64,000 nt of DNA from Allobosea sp. OK403 (GTDB taxonomy: Bacteria > Pseudomonadota > Alphaproteobacteria > Rhizobiales > Beijerinckiaceae). The stretch's first letter is position 1, and each line of letters opens with the position of its first letter. Shown piece by piece: positions 16,202 to 24,350 of the stretch. Below the pieces are notes generated by a model that had not been told where the DNA came from, ran no database searches, and worked only from the letters and a program-made list of their open reading frames with translations. Position numbers and translations under genes: made by a program. The stretch covers positions 744,001 to 808,000 of the forward strand of contig NZ_FOQV01000003.1 of the NCBI RefSeq assembly GCF_900113835.1, given 5' to 3'.

Positions 16202-17543
16202 TCTCTATTCGCATGTGCCCGACGATGTGATCGCGCAGATCGGGCCGCGGCCCTGCGCCTTTCCCAGCCAGGTCGATGCCGTCGTCATCGGCGGCGGCAT
16301 CGTTGGGGCGTCCTGCGCCTATGAATTGTCGCGGAGGGGCCTGAGCGTCGCGCTGATCGAGCGCGACAAGATCGCTTCCCAGCAGTCGGGCCGCAATTGG
16401 GGCTTCGTGCGCACGCAATACCGCGATCCGGCCGAATTGCCGCTGGCGGTCGAGGCGCTCTCGATCTGGCCAACGCTGGAACGGGAGCTTGGCCGCGAGA
16501 TCGGGTGGCGCCGCAGCGGCTGCGTCTTCGTGGCCGAGAACGAGGCTGAGTACGAGACCTTCGCGCAGTGGCAAGCGGCGACCCGGGAGATCGCCAGGGA
16601 TGCACGGATGCTGAATCGCGACGAGGCACGCGATTTGCTGCCGGCGCTGGCGAGCGCGGTTCCCGGCGCGCTCTTCACGGCCTCGGACGGGCAGGCCGAG
16701 CCGGCGCTGGCGACGCTGGCGCTTGCGCGCGCCGCCGAGGACAAGGGCGCCCTCATCCTGGAGGATTGCGGCGCGCTTGCCATTGAGACCGCGGGCGGGT
16801 GTATCACCGGCGTGCTGACCGAGCATGGGCTGATCGGCTGCACGACCGTGGTCTGCGCGGCGGGCGCGCAGGCGCATCGCTTCCTCAAGCCGCTCGGCCT
16901 GACGCTGCCGCAGCAGATCGTCCGCAGCACGGTCTCGCTGACCGCGCCCATGGCGGAATTGAGCGCGCCCTGTTTCTGCGGCTTCGGGCTCGGCCTGCGC
17001 CAGCGCGCGGACGGCTCCTGCATCCTCGCCGCCGATTCCAGCTCCGATATCGATGTGACGCTCGATTCGATGCGCGCCGCCGGCTATTTCCTGCCCGAAC
17101 TGCTCAGGCACCGTAAAGGCTTCGCCCTGCGGCTCGGTCGCCCCTTCATCGACGATGTCCATGCCCGCATCGCCCTGCCGGAGCATGAGCGCCTGGTCAC
17201 GCCGCGACGCCCGCGGATCCCGGCCAATGCGCAAAAGGCCGCCGATACGGCCGGGCTGTTCGCGCGCTTGTTCGAGGGCGCGGGCCAGGCCCGGATCGTG
17301 AAATCCTGGGCCGGGCAGATCGATGTGCTGCCGGACGCGCTACCCGTCATCGACGCGCCGCCAGCAGTTCCCGGCCTGATCGTCGCGACCGGGTTCTCGG
17401 GCCATGGCTTCGGCCTCGGCCCCGCCGTCGGCCGCCATGTCGCCCGGCTTGCCGCCGGCGAACAGGCCGGTGAAGCGATCCGACCGTTCCGGCTCGATCG
17501 CTTCGTCAGGGGCGCCTATTCGCGCCCGCACGCACCGCTCTGA
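16188..17543 (+). CDS. FAD-dependent oxidoreductase (DadA/DAO family)
   Basis: The 451-residue enzyme has its FAD motif GGGIVGASCAYEL at about residues 35-47, preceded by an unusual 30-residue N-terminal extension containing HVPDDVIAQIGPRPCAFP. The next conserved block is QQSGRNWGFVRTQYRDP. The C-terminus has the FAD-closing segment VIDAPPAVPGLIVATGFSGHGFGLGP. Family members oxidise amino acids, sarcosine-like compounds or opines. Translational overlap with ridA and the following aldehyde dehydrogenase suggest amine oxidation giving an imine, then an aldehyde, then a carboxylate. Substrate unknown. Confidence 0.87.
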   Translation: MPALSLYSHVPDDVIAQIGPRPCAFPSQVDAVVIGGGIVGASCAYELSRRGLSVALIERDKIASQQSGRNWGFVRTQYRDPAELPLAVEALSIWPTLERELGREIGWRRSGCVFVAENEAEYETFAQWQAATREIARDARMLNRDEARDLLPALASAVPGALFTASDGQAEPALATLALARAAEDKGALILEDCGALAIETAGGCITGVLTEHGLIGCTTVVCAAGAQAHRFLKPLGLTLPQQIVRSTVSLTAPMAELSAPCFCGFGLGLRQRADGSCILAADSSSDIDVTLDSMRAAGYFLPELLRHRKGFALRLGRPFIDDVHARIALPEHERLVTPRRPRIPANAQKAADTAGLFARLFEGAGQARIVKSWAGQIDVLPDALPVIDAPPAVPGLIVATGFSGHGFGLGPAVGRHVARLAAGEQAGEAIRPFRLDRFVRGAYSRPHAPL

Positions 17544-17557
17544 TCCGACTCCGCCTC

Positions 17558-17660
17558 GAGCAATTTCCGATCCAATTGGATCGTTCAATTGCTCCGGCCC
17601 TTTGTTTTTAACGCGTTTTCTTCACGCGAACCGGTGCCCACTTCGCTCGAAAACGCTTTC
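17558..17660. repeat. CCGGT-core palindrome, family C
   Basis: The first hairpin is GAGCAATTTCCGATCCAA / TTGGATCGTTCAATTGCTC. The second is AACGCGTTTTCTTCACGCG, CCGGTGCCCAC, then TTCGCTCGAAAACGC. Close copies are at 46623-46727 and 52781-52885. It fills the gap between the oxidase and the aldehyde dehydrogenase genes. Confidence 0.8.
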
Positions 17661-17688
17661 GCCCCCGCCCCGTCGCACGGAGATCGCC

Positions 17689-19212
17689 ATGATCCATGAA
17701 AGCCCGGCCTTCTACCAAGCCATCGCCGACAGGCTGCCGCTTCCGACCAAGGCCTTCATCGATGGCAGCTTCGTCGCGGCGAAGTCGGGCGCGGTGATCG
17801 AGACCGTCAACCCGGCGACGGGGCAGGTTCTCGCGGCAGTCGCCCATTGCCAGGCCGAGGATGTCGACCGCGCTGTGGCCGCCGCGCGGCGCGCCTTCAG
17901 GAGCGGCGTCTGGTCGCGCGTCGCGCCCGAGGCGCGCAAGGCCGTCCTGCTGCGCTTCGCCGAGCTGATCCGCGCCAACAGCACCGAACTCGCCGTGCTC
18001 GAAAGCCTCGACAGCGGCAAACCGATCAGGGACTGCCTGAAGGAGATCGCGATCGAGGTCCCCGACACCTTCCAGTGGTATGCCGAGCTGATCGACAAGA
18101 GCTTCGGCAAGGTCGCGCCGACCGGCGAGCAGGCCTGCGCGCTGATCGTGCGCGAGCCGATCGGCGTCGTGGCGGCGGTGCTGCCCTGGAATTTCCCGCT
18201 GCTGATGGCCGCCTGGAAGCTGGCCCCGGCCTTGGCCAGCGGCTGCTCCGTCCTCGTCAAGCCGGCCGAGCAGACCTCGCTATCGATCCTGCGGCTGGCC
18301 GAACTCGCCGATGAGGCCGGCATACCCGCCGGCGTGCTCAACATCCTGCCGGGGCTGGGCGAAACCGCCGGGGCGGCGATCGGCCGCCATGGCGATATCG
18401 ACGCCGTCTCCTTCACCGGTTCGACCGAGGTCGGGCGGCTGTTCCTGCGCTATGCCGCCGACAGCAACCTGAAGTCGATCGGGCTCGAAATGGGCGGCAA
18501 GAGCCCTTTCATCGTCCTCGACGACGCCGAATTGTCGCCTGAGATGATCGACAACGCCGTCATGGCCGCCTTCTGGAATGGCGGCCAGAACTGCTCGGCG
18601 AATATGCGCCAGATCGTCGATCGGTCACGGCAGGAGGAATTCCTCCATCTCGTCGTCGAACGCGCCAAGGCCCTCGTCATCGGCGCACCGCTCGACCCCG
18701 CGACCGAGCTCGGCCCACTGATCACCCTGGAGCATCGCCGTCGCGTGCTCGACTATATCGAGAGCGGCAGCCGGGAGGGTGCACGAGCGGCACTCTCGGG
18801 CGCGGCTTTCGACAGTGATGCGCCCGGCAGCTTCCTGGGGCCGACGGTCTTCGCCGATCTTGTCCCGGGGATGACGATCGCGCGGGAGGAGATTTTCGGG
18901 CCGGTGCTCGGGGTGATGCCGGTCGACGGCATCGAACAGGCGCTCACGATCGCCAATGGCAGCGAATACGGGCTGCATGCGACGGTTTACACCAGGGATA
19001 TCGACCGCGCCCTGTTCATGGCGCGGCGCTTGGCCTGCGGCACCGTCGCGGTCAATGGCTTCACCGAGGGCGACCTGAAGACGCCGTTCGGCGGCTACAA
19101 GCGCTCCGGTTCCCTTGCTCGCGACAAGGGCACGGAGGCGATGGCCCAGTATCTCCAGACGAAGACGATCTGGCTCGGCCTGAGCGACAGATACGCCTCC
19201 ATCCCCGGTTGA
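17689..19212 (+). CDS. NAD(P)-dependent aldehyde dehydrogenase (gamma-aminobutyraldehyde/betaine aldehyde type)
   Basis: The 507-residue enzyme has all ALDH motifs: PWNFPLLMAAWKLAPALASG, FTGSTEVGR, the general base Glu267 in GLEMGGKSPF, and nucleophile Cys302 in NGGQNCSANMR. EEIFGPVLGV and KTPFGGYKRSG lie near the C-terminus. It oxidises an aldehyde to an acid in the cytosol. The length and the GQNCSA motif fit the PuuC/YdcW-like group acting on amino-aldehydes. ATG at 17689 is chosen; the upstream in-frame extension is repeat sequence. It is the likely last step of the oxidase-RidA pathway encoded upstream. Confidence 0.9.
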   Translation: MIHESPAFYQAIADRLPLPTKAFIDGSFVAAKSGAVIETVNPATGQVLAAVAHCQAEDVDRAVAAARRAFRSGVWSRVAPEARKAVLLRFAELIRANSTELAVLESLDSGKPIRDCLKEIAIEVPDTFQWYAELIDKSFGKVAPTGEQACALIVREPIGVVAAVLPWNFPLLMAAWKLAPALASGCSVLVKPAEQTSLSILRLAELADEAGIPAGVLNILPGLGETAGAAIGRHGDIDAVSFTGSTEVGRLFLRYAADSNLKSIGLEMGGKSPFIVLDDAELSPEMIDNAVMAAFWNGGQNCSANMRQIVDRSRQEEFLHLVVERAKALVIGAPLDPATELGPLITLEHRRRVLDYIESGSREGARAALSGAAFDSDAPGSFLGPTVFADLVPGMTIAREEIFGPVLGVMPVDGIEQALTIANGSEYGLHATVYTRDIDRALFMARRLACGTVAVNGFTEGDLKTPFGGYKRSGSLARDKGTEAMAQYLQTKTIWLGLSDRYASIPG

Positions 19213-19235
19213 GCCGGGACCGGCGCGTGAACGCA

Positions 19236-19253
19236 GTTACTTTATACAATAAC
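19236..19253. promoter_or_regulatory. AT-rich candidate promoter/operator of the XRE gene
   Basis: GTTACTTTATACAATAAC lies about 90 bases before the XRE start in otherwise GC-rich DNA. GTTA and TAAC ends give weak dyad symmetry, and TATACAAT resembles a -10 box. Autoregulation by the XRE protein is possible but untested. Confidence 0.35.
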
Positions 19254-19338
19254 AAATTTTCTCGAGCTTGTAGGCTGTCCCATTGGCCATCAGAGTGCTA
19301 GCTGTCGCGTAGGGGCTAACTTTCGGGGGAGGTGCCGC

Positions 19339-19785
19339 GTGAACGTCCAGAACTCCGCACTCGGCGCGCCGGTCGAAAGAAAGATTCCAAATCCGATCGA
19401 CAAGCATGTCGGAAGCCGTGTCCGCATGCGCAGGATGCTTTTGAAGGTCAGCCAGGAGCGGCTCGGCGATGCGCTCGGCCTGACTTTCCAGCAGATCCAG
19501 AAATACGAAAAAGGCACCAACCGCATCAGCGCGAGCCGCCTGCAGCAGATCGCCAAGGTGCTCGACGTACAGGTGTCGTTCTTCTTCGAAGGCGCCCCCT
19601 CCGGCGACATGCCCGATGGCCGCTTCTCGGCCGCCGCCTCGACGGCCTATGTCTCCGACTTCCTGACGACCAGCGAAGGCGTGCAGCTGACCAAGGCCTT
19701 GATGCGGATCAAGAGCGATCGCGTCAGGCGGCGCGTCGTCGAGCTGGTCGAGGCAATGGCCGAGGACGACGACGGGGACGCCTGA
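19339..19785 (+). CDS. XRE-family transcriptional regulator
   Basis: GTG at 19339 follows GGGGGAGG by six bases. The 148-residue protein has a cro/C1-type helix-turn-helix at about residues 24-80 (RVRMRRMLLKVSQERLGDAL, then FQQIQKYEKGTNRISASRL) and a C-terminal helical region ending in acidic residues (AEDDDGDA). This size and layout is common in rhizobial stand-alone regulators. It heads a set of uncharacterised genes running to 22.9 kb and may control them. Confidence 0.88.
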   Translation: MNVQNSALGAPVERKIPNPIDKHVGSRVRMRRMLLKVSQERLGDALGLTFQQIQKYEKGTNRISASRLQQIAKVLDVQVSFFFEGAPSGDMPDGRFSAAASTAYVSDFLTTSEGVQLTKALMRIKSDRVRRRVVELVEAMAEDDDGDA

Positions 19786-19797
19786 GCGTTCGAATGC

Positions 19798-19860
19798 GAG
19801 AGCACTGTTTTAACGCGCTTTCGAGCGAACCGAGGTCCGCTTCGCTCGAAAGCGCTATAG
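19798..19860. repeat. Partial family C palindrome
   Basis: GAGAGCACTGTTTTAACGCG is followed by CTTTCGAGCGAACCGAGGTCC and ends TTCGCTCGAAAGCGCTATAG. It is the second hairpin of family C with a degenerate CCGGT core, just after the XRE gene. Confidence 0.6.
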
Positions 19861-19872
19861 CCGCATCAGCCC

Positions 19873-20094
19873 TCACCGGTCAGGCGAACTCTGGCCATGA
19901 ACCCCGCCGGCGGCCAGCGAAGCCTGCGCGCCCTCAAGTTTCGCGAGCTCGATCTCGACCTCTTTCTGGGCGTGCTCCAGAATGCTGCAGAGCAAGGGGC
20001 TTCCGAGGATATTCGCTGCCGCCGCCAGTTTCGGAATATCCTTCGCCAGGATCGTCAGCGCTTTAGCCTTGGCCTTGTCGTTGTCCTTCGTCAT
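19873..20094 (-). CDS. Small helical hypothetical protein (73 aa)
   Basis: The protein is Lys/Ala/Glu-rich and predicted helical throughout: MTKDNDKAKAKALTILAKD, then IPKLAAAANILGSPLLCSIL and EHAQKEVEIELAKLEGA. No named domain is recognised. GAGGCGGGC precedes the start. It lies downstream of the LysR gene on the same strand and converges on the XRE gene. A role linked to the tandem-GNAT locus is possible only by position. Confidence 0.6.
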   Translation of the reverse strand: MTKDNDKAKAKALTILAKDIPKLAAAANILGSPLLCSILEHAQKEVEIELAKLEGAQASLAAGGVHGQSSPDR

Positions 20095-20150
20095 AAGCCC
20101 GCCTCGAACGCAAACAGCGGCGGGAACTTAGCGAAATGACCTGGATAAAT

Positions 20151-21188
20151 CTATGAGGCCAGCCTCGTCACCGCTCCCGGAGTGAAGAAACTCATTATTT
20201 TTTTGCGCTCCATGTAGTGTTCTATCTCAGCGGGACTGACGAATTCCTCGCGGAACCAGGGATATAGCGAGGCATCGAAGGACTGCACGATCCAGTCGAT
20301 CGTCTGCCGGATATGGCGCAGCTCGGCCGCCTGCGGGTGGTAGGCAAGCCAGATATCCCGCCGGAGGGCGAAGTCCTTGGCGACATGGACGAGCCCGCTC
20401 GAGACAATCGGCGCATAGGTCGGCAGGGCCGTCACGCCCCAGCCGCTCAGCGCCGCCACAAACTGGGCGGAGCTGATATTGACCCGCATATTGACGAAGC
20501 GGCGCTTGTCCTCGCGGGTCATTTCCTCCTCGACCCTTTCGCTCCTGATCTGCGGAGCCTCGATCTCGACAAAGTGGTAGTCCGCGATGTCAGCCTTGCT
20601 GGCCGGCGCCCCGTATTCGTCGACATAGCTCTGCGCCGCATAGAGGACGACGTGGAGATAGCCGATACGCCGGACGATCAGATTGGGATCCGTCGGCTTG
20701 TCCAACTGGATCGCCAGATCGACCTCCAGCTCCGAGATGTTCGGCGCCGTCATCGAGCATTTCATATCGAACTGGATGTCGGGATGGGCCCGACGCAGAT
20801 TGCCGAACATCGGCGTCAGCCAGAAGGCGCCGAGGCCCTCGGTGATGCCGACGCGCGCAGTCGGCTTCAGGTCCCGCCTGCCCCGCATCGAGAGCGCGCC
20901 GAAGACCTTGGCCTGCTTCTGGATTTCCTCCGCCGCCGCAATCAGGCGCTCACCGGTCTTGGTCAGCGAGACGCCAGCGGCCGAACGGTGAAACAGGACC
21001 GCGCCGGTCTGCGCTTCGAGGTCCATGATTCGGCTGCGGAGCGCCTTCGCGGAGTGCCCGGTCGCCGCAGCAACGGCGCGAATGCTGCCAAGCCGCGCGA
21101 GCTTTAGGAAGATTCGAATGTCGTCCCAATTGAAATTCACCTCGTTCCCACCCGGGGGGTGAGAACTTTTGGAAACCACGTGCCTCAT
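20151..21188 (-). CDS. LysR-family transcriptional regulator
   Basis: The longest frame gives 345 residues. The conserved part begins NFNWDDIRIFLKLARLGSIR with a helix-turn-helix AVAAATGHSAKALRSRIMDLE, so the real start may be the GTG at 21140 (329 residues, preceded by GGGAACGAG). The effector domain is of normal length but the C-terminal 30 residues (EHYMERKKIMSFF) are unusual. It is transcribed divergently from the tandem-GNAT gene with an inverted repeat between them, the normal layout for a LysR regulator and its target. Confidence 0.87.
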   Translation of the reverse strand: MRHVVSKSSHPPGGNEVNFNWDDIRIFLKLARLGSIRAVAAATGHSAKALRSRIMDLEAQTGAVLFHRSAAGVSLTKTGERLIAAAEEIQKQAKVFGALSMRGRRDLKPTARVGITEGLGAFWLTPMFGNLRRAHPDIQFDMKCSMTAPNISELEVDLAIQLDKPTDPNLIVRRIGYLHVVLYAAQSYVDEYGAPASKADIADYHFVEIEAPQIRSERVEEEMTREDKRRFVNMRVNISSAQFVAALSGWGVTALPTYAPIVSSGLVHVAKDFALRRDIWLAYHPQAAELRHIRQTIDWIVQSFDASLYPWFREEFVSPAEIEHYMERKKIMSFFTPGAVTRLAS

Positions 21189-21216
21189 TTTCGACTTATC
21201 CCCGACCCCAGAGATT

Positions 21217-21233
21217 AAGGTTAACCTAACCTT
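21217..21233. promoter_or_regulatory. Inverted repeat in the LysR / tandem-GNAT divergent promoter
   Basis: AAGGTTA-ACC-TAACCTT is a perfect 7-base dyad with a 3-base spacer. It lies 29 bases upstream of the ATG-start LysR frame and 40 bases upstream of the GNAT gene start. LysR proteins bind such dyads between divergent genes, so this is the best candidate operator. It is seen directly in the sequence; its function is inferred. Confidence 0.55.
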
Positions 21234-21273
21234 GTTGCGTACCTAGTTCCTCGTACCCAGAAGGATTTGCGTC

Positions 21274-22659
21274 ATGGGATTCCACTATTCGCTGAAGGAG
21301 CATTTCAATATTGCGCAAACTCAGCGCAATTTCCGCACGCTCGACTACACGAAATACGGGCGCGGATACACGACGTTCAGCCCGACAAAGGGAATCATCG
21401 ACTATTCAATGAGAATGGCAAGTGCCGATATACCCGGCCTGTCAACTCTCGAGCGGGTTATGAACGTGTTTCAGCATAATCCCGATACAATTTCAGCTTT
21501 CTCGCGTGGCTGGTCTGACGATCCCAAGGCCACGCCGATCGGCATCCTGGCGCATCTGCCGCTGAATCAGGCCGGCGCGCGTGCGCTCTTCACGGGCGCA
21601 CTGGACACCGCCAACCCCGATCTGAAGTTCATCTGCCGGCCCAGCGAACGCGCCGCCGTGCTCTACTTCTGGTTCATCTACCTCCCGGAGGGTCAGGGCG
21701 GCGGCATCTCGCTCGTGATGGAGCGCATGACCAGCGACAAGAACCGGGGCCTGCCGATCTTCTGCAAGCCGGCGAACAGGAAGGCTCAGACCTTCTTCGA
21801 GAAGATGGGTTTCGTCATGGGCGCAGCCTATGACGGGCTGAAATCCTACCAGTTGATGAGCTGCGCCCTGCCCGACCCAGCCGCCGGCCGCAAGCCCTAT
21901 GACAACTTCATCCCGGGCCTGAACGCCGGCACGAAGAAAACCTCCGTCACCGTCGTGCACTCCGCCGACGACCTCCTCAAATGCATCGCGATTCGCGGGG
22001 CCGCCTATGTCGAGGACCGGAGCATTCCCTATGCCGAGGATGTCGACGGCAACGACTACACGGCGACACATCTGCTCGGCTATGTCGGCGACGAGCCGGC
22101 CGGCTGCATCCGGCTGCGCTACTGGGCCGACTTCATCAAGATCGAGCGGCTTGCGGTGCTGCCGCGCTGCCGGGGCGGCCTGGCGCTCGATCTGGTGCGG
22201 GCGGCGCTCGCCTTCGGCCAGGACAAGGGCTATCGGCGCTTCTACGGGCAGGCCGCCTTCCCGGTCTCGAAGATCTGGGAGCGCTTCGGCTTCAAGCGCC
22301 GCCCGGGCGCCGGCCTCTCCTATCTGACCGACGAGGTCTATTACGAGATGGACCTCGTCACCGAACCGTCAGGCTGGCGGCTTACGCCCGATTCGGGCGC
22401 CGCGGTGCTCGTCCGGCCGGAAGGCCAATGGGACCGCCCCGGCCCGCTGGAAGCCAATGCGGAGACCCCGGACCTCCCTGACAAGTCCCTCGGCTCCGGC
22501 GAATGGATCCCCGGCATGAGCCCGACCACGCTCTATCCCGACCGGGATATCCCTGGCTGCGTCAACCCTTTCTACGGGGAGTCCCCGACCTGCGGGAAGG
22601 ACTCCTGGCCACCTCTGATCTACGGACGACTACAAGGAGTGAATGATGGTGCCGACTGA
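21274..22659 (+). CDS. Tandem-GNAT-domain protein of unknown function (461 aa)
   Basis: AGAAGGATTTGCGTC precedes ATG at 21274. Two acetyltransferase-like halves are visible. The first (about residues 60-210) ends with a GNAT-type helix-turn NRKAQTFFEKMGFVMGAAYDG but lacks a clear acetyl-CoA pyrophosphate loop. The second (about 225-370) has ATHLLGYVGDEPAGCIRLRYW, the beta4 strand IKIERLAVLPRCRGG with an RxxGG-like CoA loop, and IWERFGFKRRPG, more like acyl-homoserine-lactone-synthase or acyl-ACP GNAT folds. A Pro/Gly-rich tail of about 90 residues with CVNPFYGESPTC follows. The substrate is unknown. A small gene overlaps its 3' end and a divergent LysR gene probably regulates it. Confidence 0.7.
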   Translation: MGFHYSLKEHFNIAQTQRNFRTLDYTKYGRGYTTFSPTKGIIDYSMRMASADIPGLSTLERVMNVFQHNPDTISAFSRGWSDDPKATPIGILAHLPLNQAGARALFTGALDTANPDLKFICRPSERAAVLYFWFIYLPEGQGGGISLVMERMTSDKNRGLPIFCKPANRKAQTFFEKMGFVMGAAYDGLKSYQLMSCALPDPAAGRKPYDNFIPGLNAGTKKTSVTVVHSADDLLKCIAIRGAAYVEDRSIPYAEDVDGNDYTATHLLGYVGDEPAGCIRLRYWADFIKIERLAVLPRCRGGLALDLVRAALAFGQDKGYRRFYGQAAFPVSKIWERFGFKRRPGAGLSYLTDEVYYEMDLVTEPSGWRLTPDSGAAVLVRPEGQWDRPGPLEANAETPDLPDKSLGSGEWIPGMSPTTLYPDRDIPGCVNPFYGESPTCGKDSWPPLIYGRLQGVNDGAD

Positions 22660-22861
22660 CATCACGCTGCCGACAGCGATCTCCGAGGCCGACATCGATG
22701 CGATGATCGGGATGACCGAATATCTCATCGAGGAAGCCGTCAAGGTGAGCGCGGTTGCAACCGCCCTGCTGGGCTTGGCGAAGGGGGAGCTGCTTGCCAG
22801 CAAGATGATCCTGAGAGGCGAGGTCGCCTCTCTGAACGGGCGTGCGGCCAGATTGATGTGA
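22646..22861 (+). CDS. Small hypothetical protein coupled to the tandem-GNAT gene (71 aa)
   Basis: AAGGAG (22634-22639) is six bases before ATG 22646 and three before ATG 22643; the former spacing is better. The gene overlaps the end of the GNAT gene by 14 bases, suggesting translational coupling. The product is mostly helical: MIGMTEYLIEEAVKVSAVAT, then ALLGLAKGELLASKMILRGEV. No known domain. A strong terminator follows at once, so this is the last gene of the unit. Confidence 0.7.
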   Translation: MVPTDITLPTAISEADIDAMIGMTEYLIEEAVKVSAVATALLGLAKGELLASKMILRGEVASLNGRAARLM

Positions 22862-22865
22862 CGCG

Positions 22866-22897
22866 AAACCCGCTGCGAGATCCGCAGCGGGTTTTCG
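22866..22897 (+). terminator. Rho-independent terminator after the tandem-GNAT operon
   Basis: AACCCGCTGCG, a five-base loop, and CGCAGCGGGTTTTC form a perfect GC-rich stem followed by a short T run. It closes the GNAT plus small-gene unit and also faces the end of the convergent minus-strand sugar operon. Confidence 0.85.
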
Positions 22898-22921
22898 CAT
22901 GACGGCATCAGGATGACGGCG

Positions 22922-24346
22922 TCAAGGTGGCGGCGCAGCCAGGACCGCGCCAGGGTTCAGGATGCCGAGCGGATCGAAGGCGTTCTTGATCCCGGCCATA
23001 AGTTCGAGCGTCTCGGGCTGGGCCGCCCGGCGCAATGCGCCGACAAGGGAACGGCCGACGCCATGCTCGGCGGTGATGCTGCCGCCGAACTGGCTGACGA
23101 TCTCGAAGATGCTGACGTTCACGCTCGCAGCCAGTGCCGCGAAGGCCGCCTCATCCTGGAACTCGCCCGTCCCGAACAGCAGAATGACGTGGATGTTGCC
23201 GTCGCCGACATGGCCGACGAAGAGGGGCTGCGCGGTCGGAAAACGCTCCGCCGCGGCGCCCTGCACCGCTGCAATGAAGCGGGGAACATCAGCCGTCGCG
23301 ACGCTGGTGTCGTGCGAGACGCTCGGGCCGGCGCACTTGTTGGCTTCCGAGACGGCGAAACGCAGATGCCAGAGCGCCTTGGCCTGGGCTCCGCTCTGCG
23401 CGACAACCGCATCGCTCAACACAGCGGCATCGAAGGCGAGCGCCAGAGCGCGCGTCAGGACCTGCTCCATGGCGGCATCGGGCGCGCTGTCGGCAATCTC
23501 GATGAAGACATACCAGGGGTGGCGGTCGTGGAACGGGAGCGCCGCCGCGCCGAGGAGATCGAGCGTCAGGCCCATTTCGGCGTCGCACATCAGCTCAAAA
23601 CTCGAGATCCGCTCGCCGGCAACCTCGCGCAGCATGGTCAGCAGCCGGATCGCGGCTGTCGGGTCCGGGATTCCGCAGAGCCCGGTCGCGCTCGCCTTCG
23701 GCTGGGCGAAGAGCCTGAACGAGGCCGCGGTGATGACGGCCAGGGTGCCTTCCGAGCCGATCAGCAGATCGCGTAGCGCATAGCCGGCATTGTCCTTGCG
23801 CAGCGGCTTCAGGCCATGGATCACGGCGCCGTCGGCGCGCACATATTCGAGACCGAGCACGAGGTCGCGCACCGTGCCGTAGCGGATCACATTGATGCCG
23901 CCGGCATTGGTTGCGACGATGCCGCCGACCTGGCAGGAGCCCTCGCTGCCCAGGCTCAGGGGAAACAGCCGGTCGGCCTTGGCCGCCTCCTGCTGAAGCT
24001 GCGCCAGCACGCAACCCGCCTCCGCGGTCAGGCTGTCGCCCTCCGCATCGACCGCGCGGATGCGGTTGAGCCGACCCAGCGAGAGCACGGCGCAACGGCC
24101 GCTCTCATCGGGCGTGGCACCGGCGGACAGGCCGGTGTTGCCACCTTGCGGCACGATCGGCGTGCGCGTCACTGTCGCCCAGCGCAGGATCGTCGAGACA
24201 TCCGCGACGGCGCGCGGGCGCAGCACGGCCAGGGCGCGACCATGCCTGCGTCCGCGCCAGTCGCCGAGGAACGGCGCCATCTCCTCGGGCGCGACCAGCA
24301 CGCAGGACGGATCGAGCCTCCCGGCGAGCTCAGAGAGCGGAGACAT
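22922..24346 (-). CDS. FAD-binding oxidase, GlcD/D-lactate dehydrogenase (D-2-hydroxyacid) family
   Basis: The 474-residue flavoenzyme has an N-terminal PCMH-type FAD domain (IVPQGGNTGLSAG and GSEGSCQVGGIVATNAGGINV) and a C-terminal oxidase domain with metal/substrate motifs VGHVGDGNIHVIL and TAEHGVGRSLVG. It oxidises a D-2-hydroxy acid such as D-lactate, glycolate or 2-hydroxyglutarate to the keto acid. It is the last gene of the ten-gene minus-strand sugar-acid operon, which suggests it handles a hydroxy acid derived from aldolase cleavage. ATG at 24346 is preferred because it avoids overlap with the SDR gene; ATG at 24367 is possible. Confidence 0.87.
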   Translation of the reverse strand: MSPLSELAGRLDPSCVLVAPEEMAPFLGDWRGRRHGRALAVLRPRAVADVSTILRWATVTRTPIVPQGGNTGLSAGATPDESGRCAVLSLGRLNRIRAVDAEGDSLTAEAGCVLAQLQQEAAKADRLFPLSLGSEGSCQVGGIVATNAGGINVIRYGTVRDLVLGLEYVRADGAVIHGLKPLRKDNAGYALRDLLIGSEGTLAVITAASFRLFAQPKASATGLCGIPDPTAAIRLLTMLREVAGERISSFELMCDAEMGLTLDLLGAAALPFHDRHPWYVFIEIADSAPDAAMEQVLTRALALAFDAAVLSDAVVAQSGAQAKALWHLRFAVSEANKCAGPSVSHDTSVATADVPRFIAAVQGAAAERFPTAQPLFVGHVGDGNIHVILLFGTGEFQDEAAFAALAASVNVSIFEIVSQFGGSITAEHGVGRSLVGALRRAAQPETLELMAGIKNAFDPLGILNPGAVLAAPPP

Positions 24347-24350
24347 CGGA

